Positions 4,926 to 11,239 of a stretch of 11,239 bases of DNA are shown one piece after another. Each line of letters begins with the position of its first letter. The stretch's first letter is position 1. The translations under genes were made by a program, and so were the position numbers. The stretch comes from JAKAJA01 sp037440125 (GTDB taxonomy: Bacteria; Acidobacteriota; UBA4820; DSQY01). The stretch is from contig JBBIUU010000099.1 of assembly GCA_037440125.1 (NCBI GenBank), forward strand, positions 1 through 11,239, in the 5' to 3' direction. The notes beneath the pieces were generated by a model. The model was not told the DNA's origin. It did not search any database and was given only the letters and a program-made list of their open reading frames with translations.

Positions 4926-7136
4926 ATGGGCAGCGAGTACTCCGAGGCCATCGGGTCCCACGACGTGGAGGTCCGCCGGAAGGCGGCCATCTCCCTCGCC
5001 GACGAACCCGCCGACGCGGCCTTCCCCCACCTGGACGCCCTCCTGGGCGACTCCAACTGGAGGGTCCGCAAGGCGGCCGTCGAATCGGTCCTCGTCTTCC
5101 CGCCCGACCGCGTGCTCCCCATGCTCATCCAGGCGCTCTACGACCCGGAGAACGCCGGCAAGAGGAACTCCGCCTACGAGTCGCTCGTGAAGCTCGGCCC
5201 CGCGGTGCTCCCCCACGTCTACGACCACCTCGTGGAGGAGGACGCGGACGTCAAGCTGGCGCTGATCTCCCTCCTGGGCGAGATCCCCAACAGGAACTCT
5301 GCGCCGCACCTCATCTACTACCTCAGCCACGACAACCTCAACATCGTCTCCGCGGCCATCGCGAGCCTCGGGCACCTGCGCGACGCGAGCAACCTGCCCG
5401 TCCTCGTGGACCTCTTTCAGCGGCAGGACGACTGGGTGTGGTTCCACCTCATCGACGCGCTGAGCGGCATCGGCGGCCCGGAGGCCACCGCGAAGCTCAC
5501 GGAGATTTACGACCAACCCAAGTTCCGACGCGCCGTGCTCAAGTCCTTCGGCAAGATGGGCGACGCGGGGCTCGTCCCCTTCCTCCTCGAGCGACTCACG
5601 GACCACGGCACTCCCCTCCCCGCGGTCATGGAGGCCCTGGGCCAGATCTACAACGCGAACGTCCCCGAGGCCATGCTCCCGCGGCACCACCGCGAGGTCC
5701 TCCGCCTCATCCAGCTCCACTTCCCCATGGAGGCCCTGGCCCGCCTCGAGTCGTGCTGGGAGGAATCCAAGGTGCCTGAGCAGCGGGGCATGATCCTCGT
5801 CGCCGGCGCCCTCGCCGACCTCTCCCTCCTGGACCGCGTCCTCTCGGAGCTCTCCAACCCGTACCTCCAGCGCGACGCCTTCAACGCCGCCCGCGCCTAC
5901 GGGCCGAGCGCCGTGAACCAGCTCATCGCCCGCCTGAACGGCTCCTCGGCCCTCGAGCAGCGCCTGCCCCTCATGAGGCTCCTCGCCGCGGCCGGCGGGC
6001 CCGAGGCCGTCGTCCCCCTGCTGAACCAGGCCGCCGACGAGGACCTCCAGATCCGCATGGAGGCGCTCTCCGCCCTCGGCGAGGTGGACGACCCCCGCTG
6101 TCTGCAGAGCCTCGTGGCCGTCCTGCGCGAGCCGGACCCGACCTTCCACGACACGGCCCTCCGCGCCCTCCAGAAACTCGCGCGGTTCCACCCCGACCAC
6201 CGGGCCCGCCTCGCGGCGTCCGCGGCCACCATGCTGGGAGACCCCGAGGAGAGCGTCCGGAGCGCCGGGTACGCCCTGGCGGCGGAGGGACAGCCGGGGG
6301 AGATCGCCACGCTGGTACCGGGCCTGCGTGACGAGTCACCCTCCGTGCGGCAGGCCGTCGTGCGCGTCGTGGCCCAGTCCGGGAACCACGGGCTGTCCAA
6401 GGCGCTCCTCCCCATGCTCGGGGACGCGAGCCCGAAGGTGCGCCGCGCCGTCATCATGGCCCTGGGGCGGGAACTCCTCGCCCGCCAGCCGGAGATCCTC
6501 ATCACCTCCCTATCGGACCCGGACGTCTGGGTCCGGGCCGAGACCGCCTTCTTCCTCGCCCAGAGCACGGACCCCAACATCAGCCACTCCCTGCTCAGGG
6601 CCCTGGAGGAGGACGACCTTCCCGTCCGCCTGGGCGCCCTGCGGGGCCTCGCGGAGGTGGGCTGCGGGAGCCTCTTCAAGTCGGTCCTCGCCCTGGCGAC
6701 CGCGGCCGACTCGCCCGTGGAGGTCCGGCAGGCGGCCCTCGCCGCGCTCGCGCGCTCGGGCCGGCCCGACGCCGTCAAGGCGCTCACGGACGCCCTCGCC
6801 GGACACCGCTGGGAGATCCGCTCCACCGCCATCGAGCTCATGGGCGCGTCCGGGGACCGGCACTTCATCCCGATCCTACTGAAGGACATGGAGCGCGACC
6901 AGGACACCCTGGTCCGCCAGGCGATCATCCACGCGCTCATCGCCCTCAAGGCCATCGAGGCGGTCCCGCGGATGCTGAACTACCTCACGGACCCGGTCCT
7001 GAAGGACGCGACCTTCGCCTTCTTCACATCCCTGGGCCGCGAGCATGCGCGCCTCATCGAGAACGAGGCCCAGTCCGTGGACTTTCAGACCAAGCTCATC
7101 CTCATCGAGATCCTGAAACACCTGGAGAACCTCTAG
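4926..7136 (+). CDS. Large HEAT-repeat scaffold protein in a chemosensory operon
   Basis: The 736 residues are almost entirely alpha-helical repeats of about 30 residues, with recurring patterns such as DSNWRVRKAAVESVL, DESPSVRQAVVRVVAQSG, DASPKVRRAVIMALG, DPDVWVRAETAFFLAQ and VEVRQAALAALARSG. These are HEAT/PBS-lyase-type repeats, about twenty of them, forming a solenoid for protein binding. No signal peptide, membrane segment or catalytic motif is visible, so it is probably cytoplasmic. The ATG at 4926 follows AGGAGG by seven bases, and the frame closes nine bases before cheR. Its place between cheW and cheR suggests a scaffold for the signalling complex. HEAT-repeat proteins are known beside some chemosensory clusters, such as che7 of Myxococcus xanthus, but orthology with that protein cannot be claimed from this sequence. 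The bilin-lyase role of some PBS-lyase HEAT proteins is not supported here. Confidence 0.85.
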   Translation: MGSEYSEAIGSHDVEVRRKAAISLADEPADAAFPHLDALLGDSNWRVRKAAVESVLVFPPDRVLPMLIQALYDPENAGKRNSAYESLVKLGPAVLPHVYDHLVEEDADVKLALISLLGEIPNRNSAPHLIYYLSHDNLNIVSAAIASLGHLRDASNLPVLVDLFQRQDDWVWFHLIDALSGIGGPEATAKLTEIYDQPKFRRAVLKSFGKMGDAGLVPFLLERLTDHGTPLPAVMEALGQIYNANVPEAMLPRHHREVLRLIQLHFPMEALARLESCWEESKVPEQRGMILVAGALADLSLLDRVLSELSNPYLQRDAFNAARAYGPSAVNQLIARLNGSSALEQRLPLMRLLAAAGGPEAVVPLLNQAADEDLQIRMEALSALGEVDDPRCLQSLVAVLREPDPTFHDTALRALQKLARFHPDHRARLAASAATMLGDPEESVRSAGYALAAEGQPGEIATLVPGLRDESPSVRQAVVRVVAQSGNHGLSKALLPMLGDASPKVRRAVIMALGRELLARQPEILITSLSDPDVWVRAETAFFLAQSTDPNISHSLLRALEEDDLPVRLGALRGLAEVGCGSLFKSVLALATAADSPVEVRQAALAALARSGRPDAVKALTDALAGHRWEIRSTAIELMGASGDRHFIPILLKDMERDQDTLVRQAIIHALIALKAIEAVPRMLNYLTDPVLKDATFAFFTSLGREHARLIENEAQSVDFQTKLILIEILKHLENL

Positions 7137-7145
7137 GGACCGGAC

Positions 7146-8006
7146 ATGTGGAACCCGTTGGATAGCGCCCAGAAACCCGTCATGGATGACGACCTCTTCC
7201 GGAGGTTCTCCACCCTCATCCATGACGAGACGGGCCTGTCCTTCGGGCCGAGCTCCCAGTTCTTCCTGGAGCGGCGCCTGGAGTCCCGCATGTCGGCCCT
7301 CGGCGGCATGTCCCCGAGGGACTACCTGAACTTCCTGCACTACGACCCCGACCGGGCCCAGGAGTGGGACCTGCTCGTGGCGGTAATCACCACCAACGAG
7401 ACCTACTTCATGCGGGAGCTGAAGCAGCTCCACTGCTTCCGCGACGACATCCTGCCGGCCCTGCTCCAGAGGGGCGGCGGACAGCGCGTGCGGGTGTGGA
7501 GCGCCGGGTGTTCGAGCGGCGAGGAGCCGTACAGCATCGCGGCCCTCCTCCTCGACGACGGGCGCTTCCCCGAGGGGTGCGTCGAGATCTACGCCACGGA
7601 CATCAACACCCGCGTGCTCTCGAAGGCCAAGGCGGGCGTCTACACGGAGAGCTCCTTCCGGGCCGTGGACGCCGCCTTCCGAGCCCGGTGGTTCTCGGAG
7701 GAGGGCCCGGGACGTTTCCGGGTCTCCCCGATCCTCCAGAAGTACGTGACCTTCACGCGGTTCAACCTCTTCGACATGAACCGCTACTCAGTGCTCCCCT
7801 CCTTCGACGTCATCTTCTGCCGCAACGTCATCATCTACTTCGACCTGGAGGCGAAGGTGAAGGTCATCGAGAGGTTCCACGAGCGCCTCAAGAGCCCGGG
7901 GTACCTCCTCCTGGGGCACTCGGAGAGCCTCATCTCGGTGACCGACCGGTTCAAGCTGATCCACCTGCCGGGCGACCTCGTCTACGTGAAGGAGGGCGGC
8001 GCGTGA
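7146..8006 (+). CDS. cheR: Chemoreceptor glutamate methyltransferase CheR
   Basis: A 286-residue CheR of normal length. It transfers methyl groups from S-adenosylmethionine to glutamates in chemoreceptor cytoplasmic domains, the adaptation step opposed by CheB. The N-terminal helical domain (about 14-80) precedes the catalytic domain. Signatures are TNETYFMRE (83-91), the SAM-binding loop WSAGCSSGEEPYSIA (118-132), ATDIN (150-154) at the adenosine-binding strand, FCRNVIIYFD (224-233) and GHSESL (257-262). No TPR extension follows, unlike some CheR fusions. The ATG at 7146 follows AGGGA by six bases; an in-frame ATG at 7182 has no ribosome site. The stop codon overlaps the GTG start of cheB by four bases (GTGA), so the two are translationally coupled. 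No chemoreceptor gene is in the window, so its substrate is encoded elsewhere. Confidence 0.95.
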   Translation: MWNPLDSAQKPVMDDDLFRRFSTLIHDETGLSFGPSSQFFLERRLESRMSALGGMSPRDYLNFLHYDPDRAQEWDLLVAVITTNETYFMRELKQLHCFRDDILPALLQRGGGQRVRVWSAGCSSGEEPYSIAALLLDDGRFPEGCVEIYATDINTRVLSKAKAGVYTESSFRAVDAAFRARWFSEEGPGRFRVSPILQKYVTFTRFNLFDMNRYSVLPSFDVIFCRNVIIYFDLEAKVKVIERFHERLKSPGYLLLGHSESLISVTDRFKLIHLPGDLVYVKEGGA

Positions 8007-9079
8007 GCAAGATCCGCGTCCTCGTCGTAGACGATTCCTCCTTCAACCGGAAGGTCATCTCGGAGATCCTGCAGTCCTCCGAGCACATCGAGGTGGTGGG
8101 CACGGCCTTCGACGGCGAGGACGCCATCCGGAAGATTCTCCAGCACAACCCGGACGTCATCACGCTGGACCTGGAGATGCCCCGGATGGACGGGTTCGCC
8201 GTCCTCCGCTGGCTCATGGTGAATCGGCCCATCCCGGTCCTCGTGGTCTCGTCGAGGGAGTCGAACCGCTCGGTCTTCAAGGCCCTGGACCTGGGCGCCG
8301 TGGATTTCGTCGTGAAGCCGTCGCGGACCGCCTCCCCCCAGCTCAAGTTCATCGAGGGGGAGCTCCTCTCCAAGATCCTCGCCATCCCCCAGCTCAAGTT
8401 CGACCACATCCGCCAGCGCCTGGCCCAGGCCCCCGTCATCCAGACGCCCGTCGCCCTCCCGCGGGGCGACGGCGAACGGAGCGCCGAGGTGGTGGCCATC
8501 GCGGCGTCCACGGGGGGCCCGCCCGCGATCCAGCAGCTCCTGCTCGCGCTGAGCCCGCACCTCCTCTCGCCCATCGTGATCGCCCAGCACATGCCCCCCA
8601 TCTTCACGCGCCTCTTCGCCGAGCGCCTGGCGGGGCTGACGAAGCGGGTGGTCAAGGAGGCCGTGGACGGCGAGGCCCTCTTCCCCAAACACACGTACAT
8701 CGCGCCGGGCGGCAAGCAGCTCCGCATCGTGCGCTCGGAGTCCGCCTCGCCCAGGGTCATGGTCACGGACCGGCGCCCCGAGGACCGCTTCGCCCCCTCC
8801 GCCAACATGCTCCTGACGAGCGTGGCCAAGGTCTACGGGAGGGCCTCCATGGCCCTCGTCCTGACGGGCATGGGGGACGACGGCAGGGACGGGGCCGTGG
8901 CGGTCAAGGAGGCCGGGGGCATCGTGGGGGCCGAATCGGAGTCCTCCGCGGTCATCTTCGGCATGCCCCGGGAGGTCATCAAGGCCGGCGCGGCGCACCA
9001 CGTCTCCGACATCGCCGGCCTGGCGGAGGTCATCAACCGGCACGCGGTGCTGGACGAACCGGCCTTGCCGGACAGGTAG
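8003..9079 (+). CDS. cheB: Chemoreceptor methylesterase/glutamine deamidase CheB
   Basis: The 358-residue response regulator has an intact receiver (about 4-120) with D10-D11, acceptor D56 in TLDLEMP, S83/S84 and K105 in VVKPS. A linker follows, and then the methylesterase domain (about 160-350). The catalytic triad is visible: S169 in AASTGGP, H196 in AQHMP and D293 in TGMGDDG; the conserved FAPSANMLL segment is also present. It removes methyl esters from chemoreceptors and is normally activated by phosphate from CheA, which is absent here. The GTG start at 8003 overlaps the cheR stop and has GGAGG (7991-7995) seven bases upstream inside cheR. The longer open frame reaching back into cheR is a shadow. 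It is the last gene of the first transcription unit; a new promoter candidate follows. Confidence 0.95.
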   Translation: MSKIRVLVVDDSSFNRKVISEILQSSEHIEVVGTAFDGEDAIRKILQHNPDVITLDLEMPRMDGFAVLRWLMVNRPIPVLVVSSRESNRSVFKALDLGAVDFVVKPSRTASPQLKFIEGELLSKILAIPQLKFDHIRQRLAQAPVIQTPVALPRGDGERSAEVVAIAASTGGPPAIQQLLLALSPHLLSPIVIAQHMPPIFTRLFAERLAGLTKRVVKEAVDGEALFPKHTYIAPGGKQLRIVRSESASPRVMVTDRRPEDRFAPSANMLLTSVAKVYGRASMALVLTGMGDDGRDGAVAVKEAGGIVGAESESSAVIFGMPREVIKAGAAHHVSDIAGLAEVINRHAVLDEPALPDR

Positions 9080-9086
9080 AACGCCC

Positions 9087-9113
9087 TTGCGCCGGGCCCC
9101 GGCGTGGTATGAT
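9087..9113 (+). promoter_or_regulatory. Candidate promoter of the GAF-receiver-truA unit, with a 15-base palindrome in its spacer
   Basis: TATGAT (9108-9113) is the -10 candidate. TTGCGC (9087-9092) is the only -35-like hexamer but leaves a short 15-base spacer, so recognition is uncertain. CGCCGGG-C-CCCGGCG (9090-9104) is a perfect seven-base inverted repeat around one base, lying between the two hexamers. It could equally be an RNA hairpin ending the cheB transcript, but no T-run follows it. GCGCCGGGCC and TATRATAGG are shared with the promoter at 3383-3412. Confidence 0.45.
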
Positions 9114-9137
9114 AGGGGTAACTTGGGAGAGAGCCCT

Positions 9138-9983
9138 ATGGCGGACGATCACAGCGACATCTTCAGGAAGAGCCAGGAGTTCCTGCAGATGCTGTCCAAG
9201 CAGAAGGACTTCATCCAGGACCTCCTGAAGGAGAACGAGCGCCTCCGCTTCGAGGTCGCCAACCTGCGGCAGAGGGGGTCCGGCGGCGGCGAGGCGGACA
9301 GCCTGCTCAGGCAGGAGCTCGAGCTGCTCAAGAAGCGCCTCGAGCAGATCGAGAACGAGAAGCGGGAGATCGCCGCGGCCTACCAGCGGGTGGAGGACGA
9401 GAACAAGGACTTCGCGCAGCGCTACATCGAGATCGAGGAGCAGAACAACAACCTCGCCAACCTCTACGTGGCCTCCTACCAGCTCCACTCGACGCTGGAT
9501 TTCCAGGAGGTCGTGCACATCGTCCTCGAGATCATCATCAACCTCATCGGCGCCGAGGTCTTCTGCATCATGCTGCTGGACGAGAAGACCAACGAGCTCG
9601 GGACCATCGCCCAGGAGGGCCACGAGGGGTCGCCCGCCTTCCCCAACATCCGCATCGGCGAGGGCATCCTCGGCAACGTGGCCAAGACCGGCGAGCCCTA
9701 CTACATCAACCAGGCGGGGACCGGCTACCAGGTGGACTACCTCCACCCCATCGCCGCCATCCCGCTCAAGATCAAAGAGAACGTCATCGGCGTCATCAGC
9801 ATCTACAAGCTCCTCGTCCAGAAGGACGCCTTCACGGCCGTGGACTACGAGCTCTTCTCCCTCCTCGCCGCCCACGCGGCAACGGCCATCTTCTCGAGCA
9901 AGCTTTACTCCCAGTCCGAGCGGCGGCTCACGACGATCCAGGGCTTCCTGGACCTCCTCACCGCGCCGTCGGGCAAGAGCTAA
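9138..9983 (+). CDS. Coiled-coil / GAF-domain signalling protein
   Basis: The 281-residue protein has a long N-terminal coiled coil (about 8-110, interrupted by a Gly-rich break RGSGGGEA at 46-53), rich in Glu, Lys, Gln and Leu. A GAF domain (about 118-258) follows, with LHSTLDFQEVVHIVLEIIIN, AEVFCIMLLDE, IRIGEGILGNVAKTGEPYYI and AAIPLKIKENVIGVISIY. It ends with a short tail and has no output domain. GAF domains bind small molecules or act as dimer interfaces; the ligand here is not predictable. No membrane segment is seen. The ATG at 9138 is preferred over an upstream in-frame TTG at 9087 because the latter lies in the promoter, and GGGAGAGAG lies just ahead of the ATG. It is 14 bases upstream of a CheY-like gene, so it probably senses a cytoplasmic signal for that receiver or assembles with the Che complex. 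Confidence 0.85.
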   Translation: MADDHSDIFRKSQEFLQMLSKQKDFIQDLLKENERLRFEVANLRQRGSGGGEADSLLRQELELLKKRLEQIENEKREIAAAYQRVEDENKDFAQRYIEIEEQNNNLANLYVASYQLHSTLDFQEVVHIVLEIIINLIGAEVFCIMLLDEKTNELGTIAQEGHEGSPAFPNIRIGEGILGNVAKTGEPYYINQAGTGYQVDYLHPIAAIPLKIKENVIGVISIYKLLVQKDAFTAVDYELFSLLAAHAATAIFSSKLYSQSERRLTTIQGFLDLLTAPSGKS

Positions 9984-9997
9984 AATAAGGGGGGACC

Positions 9998-10381
9998 ATG
10001 GAAGGGTTGCGATTCCTCGTCGTCGAAGACTCGCCCACCATGAGGCAGCTCATCTCCTTCTCCCTGAAGCGCTTCAAGGGGTGCAAGATCGTCGAGGCCG
10101 TGGACGGCGTGGACGCCCTGAAGAAGCTCCAGCAGGAGGAGGTGGACATGATCCTGACGGACATCAACATGCCCGTCATGGACGGCCTCAAGCTCGTCTC
10201 CCTCGTCCGCCAGAACGCCAAGACCAAGGACCTCCCCATCGTCATCATCACCACCGAGGGCGCCCAGGAGGACCGCGACCGCGGCCTGGCCCTCGGCGCC
10301 AACGCTTACATCAGCAAGCCCATCCAGTCCTCCCACCTGCTCAAGGTGATCGCGGACCTCTTCGAGAGGGGCACGAAGTAG
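9998..10381 (+). CDS. cheY: Single-domain CheY-like response regulator
   Basis: A stand-alone receiver of 127 residues, the usual CheY length. All phosphorylation residues are present: E10-D11, acceptor D55 in ILTDINMP, T85 in IVIITTEG and K107 in YISKPI. It should take phosphate from a histidine kinase such as CheA and relay it to a motility or other target protein. No DNA-binding or enzymatic output domain is attached. AAGGGGGG (9987-9994) precedes the ATG at 9998, and the gene follows the GAF gene by 14 bases. A TAAAAT hexamer overlaps the GAF stop codon (9981-9986) and could be an internal -10, but no -35 supports it. Whether it is a true CheY (flagellar switch) or a partner of another motor is unknown, because no flagellar or pilus gene is in view. 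Confidence 0.9.
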   Translation: MEGLRFLVVEDSPTMRQLISFSLKRFKGCKIVEAVDGVDALKKLQQEEVDMILTDINMPVMDGLKLVSLVRQNAKTKDLPIVIITTEGAQEDRDRGLALGANAYISKPIQSSHLLKVIADLFERGTK

Positions 10382-10391
10382 CCGGCGGGCC

Positions 10392-11239
10392 ATGAAGCCC
10401 AGACGCCACCAGCACGCCAAGAGGGCGCCCCATCCGGAGACCGGCGGGGCGCCCGTTCCGCGTCCGGGCCAGCGGCGCCTGCGGCTCGATCTCTCTTTCC
10501 TGGGGACGCGTTTCAAGGGCTGGCAGAGCCAAACCCGAGGCGTCACGGTGCAGGACGTCTTCGACGACGCGCTCCGCAAGATCGCGCACCGCGGCGCGAG
10601 GGTCCTCGGGTGCAGCCGAACCGATGCGGGCGTCCACGCGAGGCGCTTCGCCGCCCACGTGGAGACGTCCCTCGACCGTCCCCTCCCCGCCATCCTCAAG
10701 GGCCTGAACGCCAACCTCCCGCCCGAGGTGCGCGTCTACCGCGCGGGCTGGGCGAGCGCCGACTTCCACGCGCGGTACTCGAGCACGGGCAAGGCCTACC
10801 GCTACCACCTCTACGAGGCCCTCGTCCTGCCCCCAGCCCTCGCGCCCTTCGTCTGGCAGTGGCACGGCGAACTCGACGAGGCGGCCATGGCCGACGCCGC
10901 GCGTCTCTTCCTCGGCGAGCACGACTTCTCGGCCTTCACCACGGGGGACGGGCGGGAGAAGAACACCCTCCGCACCGTCTCCGAGTGCCGGTGGGAGCGC
11001 CGCGGGCCCCTCCTCGTCCTGCACGTGTCGGGTCCGTCCTTCCTCCACAGGATGGTGCGGTGCATCGCGGGCATGCTGGTGGCGGTGGGGAGCGGGCGCC
11101 TGTCGCAGGCCGACGTCCGGCATGCGCTCTCGGGCGCCCTCGACGGCCCTCAGATTCCGGCCCTCCCCGCGCAGGGCCTCACGCTCTGGCGCGTGGACTA
11201 CCCCAAAAACCTCGAGCCCTCCGAGGTCGCCGGCTCCTA
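10392..11239 (+). CDS. truA: tRNA pseudouridine(38-40) synthase TruA (3' end reaches window edge)
   Basis: The frame gives 282 codons and then TA, probably the first two bases of a TAA or TAG stop, so the protein is complete or nearly so. TruA isomerises uridines at positions 38-40 of the tRNA anticodon stem. Conserved parts are FLGTRFKGWQSQ (36-47), VTVQDVFDDALRKI, GCSRTDAGVHA (73-83) with catalytic D78, DFHARYSSTGKAYRY, HDFSAFTT and the C-terminal FLHRMVRCIAGML stretch. The first 27 or so residues are a basic, Pro-rich extension not typical of the family; a later start is possible, but no clear alternative ribosome site was found. The ATG at 10392 lies 10 bases after the cheY stop with only a weak GGCGGG ahead, so translation may depend on read-through from cheY. 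It is a housekeeping gene and probably marks the right edge of the chemosensory cluster. Confidence 0.93.
   Translation, partial: MKPRRHQHAKRAPHPETGGAPVPRPGQRRLRLDLSFLGTRFKGWQSQTRGVTVQDVFDDALRKIAHRGARVLGCSRTDAGVHARRFAAHVETSLDRPLPAILKGLNANLPPEVRVYRAGWASADFHARYSSTGKAYRYHLYEALVLPPALAPFVWQWHGELDEAAMADAARLFLGEHDFSAFTTGDGREKNTLRTVSECRWERRGPLLVLHVSGPSFLHRMVRCIAGMLVAVGSGRLSQADVRHALSGALDGPQIPALPAQGLTLWRVDYPKNLEPSEVAGS

Noticed and set aside
4122..6200. A 692-codon open frame on the minus strand
   Set aside because: It is antisense to the HEAT and zinc-ribbon genes, which show clear protein families. Its translation is a monotonous Val/Glu/Gly/Arg-rich string typical of the shadow frame of high-GC genes.
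5971..6955. Minus-strand open frames within the HEAT gene
   Set aside because: They are shadows rich in Arg, Pro, Ala and Ser with no recognisable domain and no ribosome site, lying fully inside a well-supported gene.
7364..8002. Upstream extension of the cheB frame
   Set aside because: It overlaps cheR in another frame with Pro/Arg-rich shadow sequence. The GTG at 8003 coincides with the start of the receiver domain and has GGAGG ahead.
9981..9986. TAAAAT as an internal promoter -10 for the cheY-like gene
   Set aside because: It overlaps the GAF stop codon and no -35 hexamer lies 16-18 bases upstream; co-transcription with the GAF gene is simpler.

Overview
The window is very GC-rich, densely coding bacterial DNA with short intergenic gaps (none over 150 bases) and GC-ending codons. 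The gene content is a secreted C25-type peptidase with FN3/PKD/IPT-like modules, an orphan ECF sigma factor, a diguanylate cyclase, a MJ0042-type zinc ribbon fused to a pseudo-receiver, and a HEAT-repeat protein inside a chemosensory cluster. Together these suggest a high-GC soil or sediment lineage such as Acidobacteriota or Myxococcota. This is an inference from style and gene families; no rRNA or other decisive marker is present.

Layout. (1) Bases 1-1401 are the 3' part of a large secreted protein: the end of a gingipain-like cysteine peptidase domain, then fibronectin III, PKD and an IPT-like C-terminal module. (2) Bases 1477-2007 encode a small ECF sigma factor with its own candidate promoter. 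(3) Bases 2008-2155 lie between convergent genes and hold two facing arrays of 7-base repeats. (4) Bases 2156-3298, minus strand, encode a membrane-anchored diguanylate cyclase with intact GGDEF and I-site. (5) A 135-base divergent region carries a good sigma70-type promoter for the next operon. (6) Bases 3434-9079, plus strand, are a tightly packed operon: CheW with a long N-terminal tail, zinc ribbon/pseudo-receiver, a 736-residue HEAT-repeat protein, CheR, and CheB, the last two overlapping by 4 bases. (7) A second promoter lies at about 9087-9113 and precedes a coiled-coil/GAF protein, a single-domain CheY-like receiver and truA, which runs off the window two bases into its probable stop codon.

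How the genes could work together. CheR and CheB methylate and demethylate chemoreceptors, CheW couples receptors to CheA, and the CheY-like protein is the likely output. Both edges of the cluster appear to be in view (a divergent GGDEF gene on the left, housekeeping truA on the right), yet no CheA kinase and no chemoreceptor is present. The system must borrow these from elsewhere, or the two large accessory proteins (HEAT scaffold and non-phosphorylatable pseudo-receiver) define a variant arrangement. The neighbouring diguanylate cyclase suggests, without proving, a link to surface behaviour controlled by c-di-GMP. No flagellar genes, tRNA, rRNA, CRISPR or insertion sequence was found.
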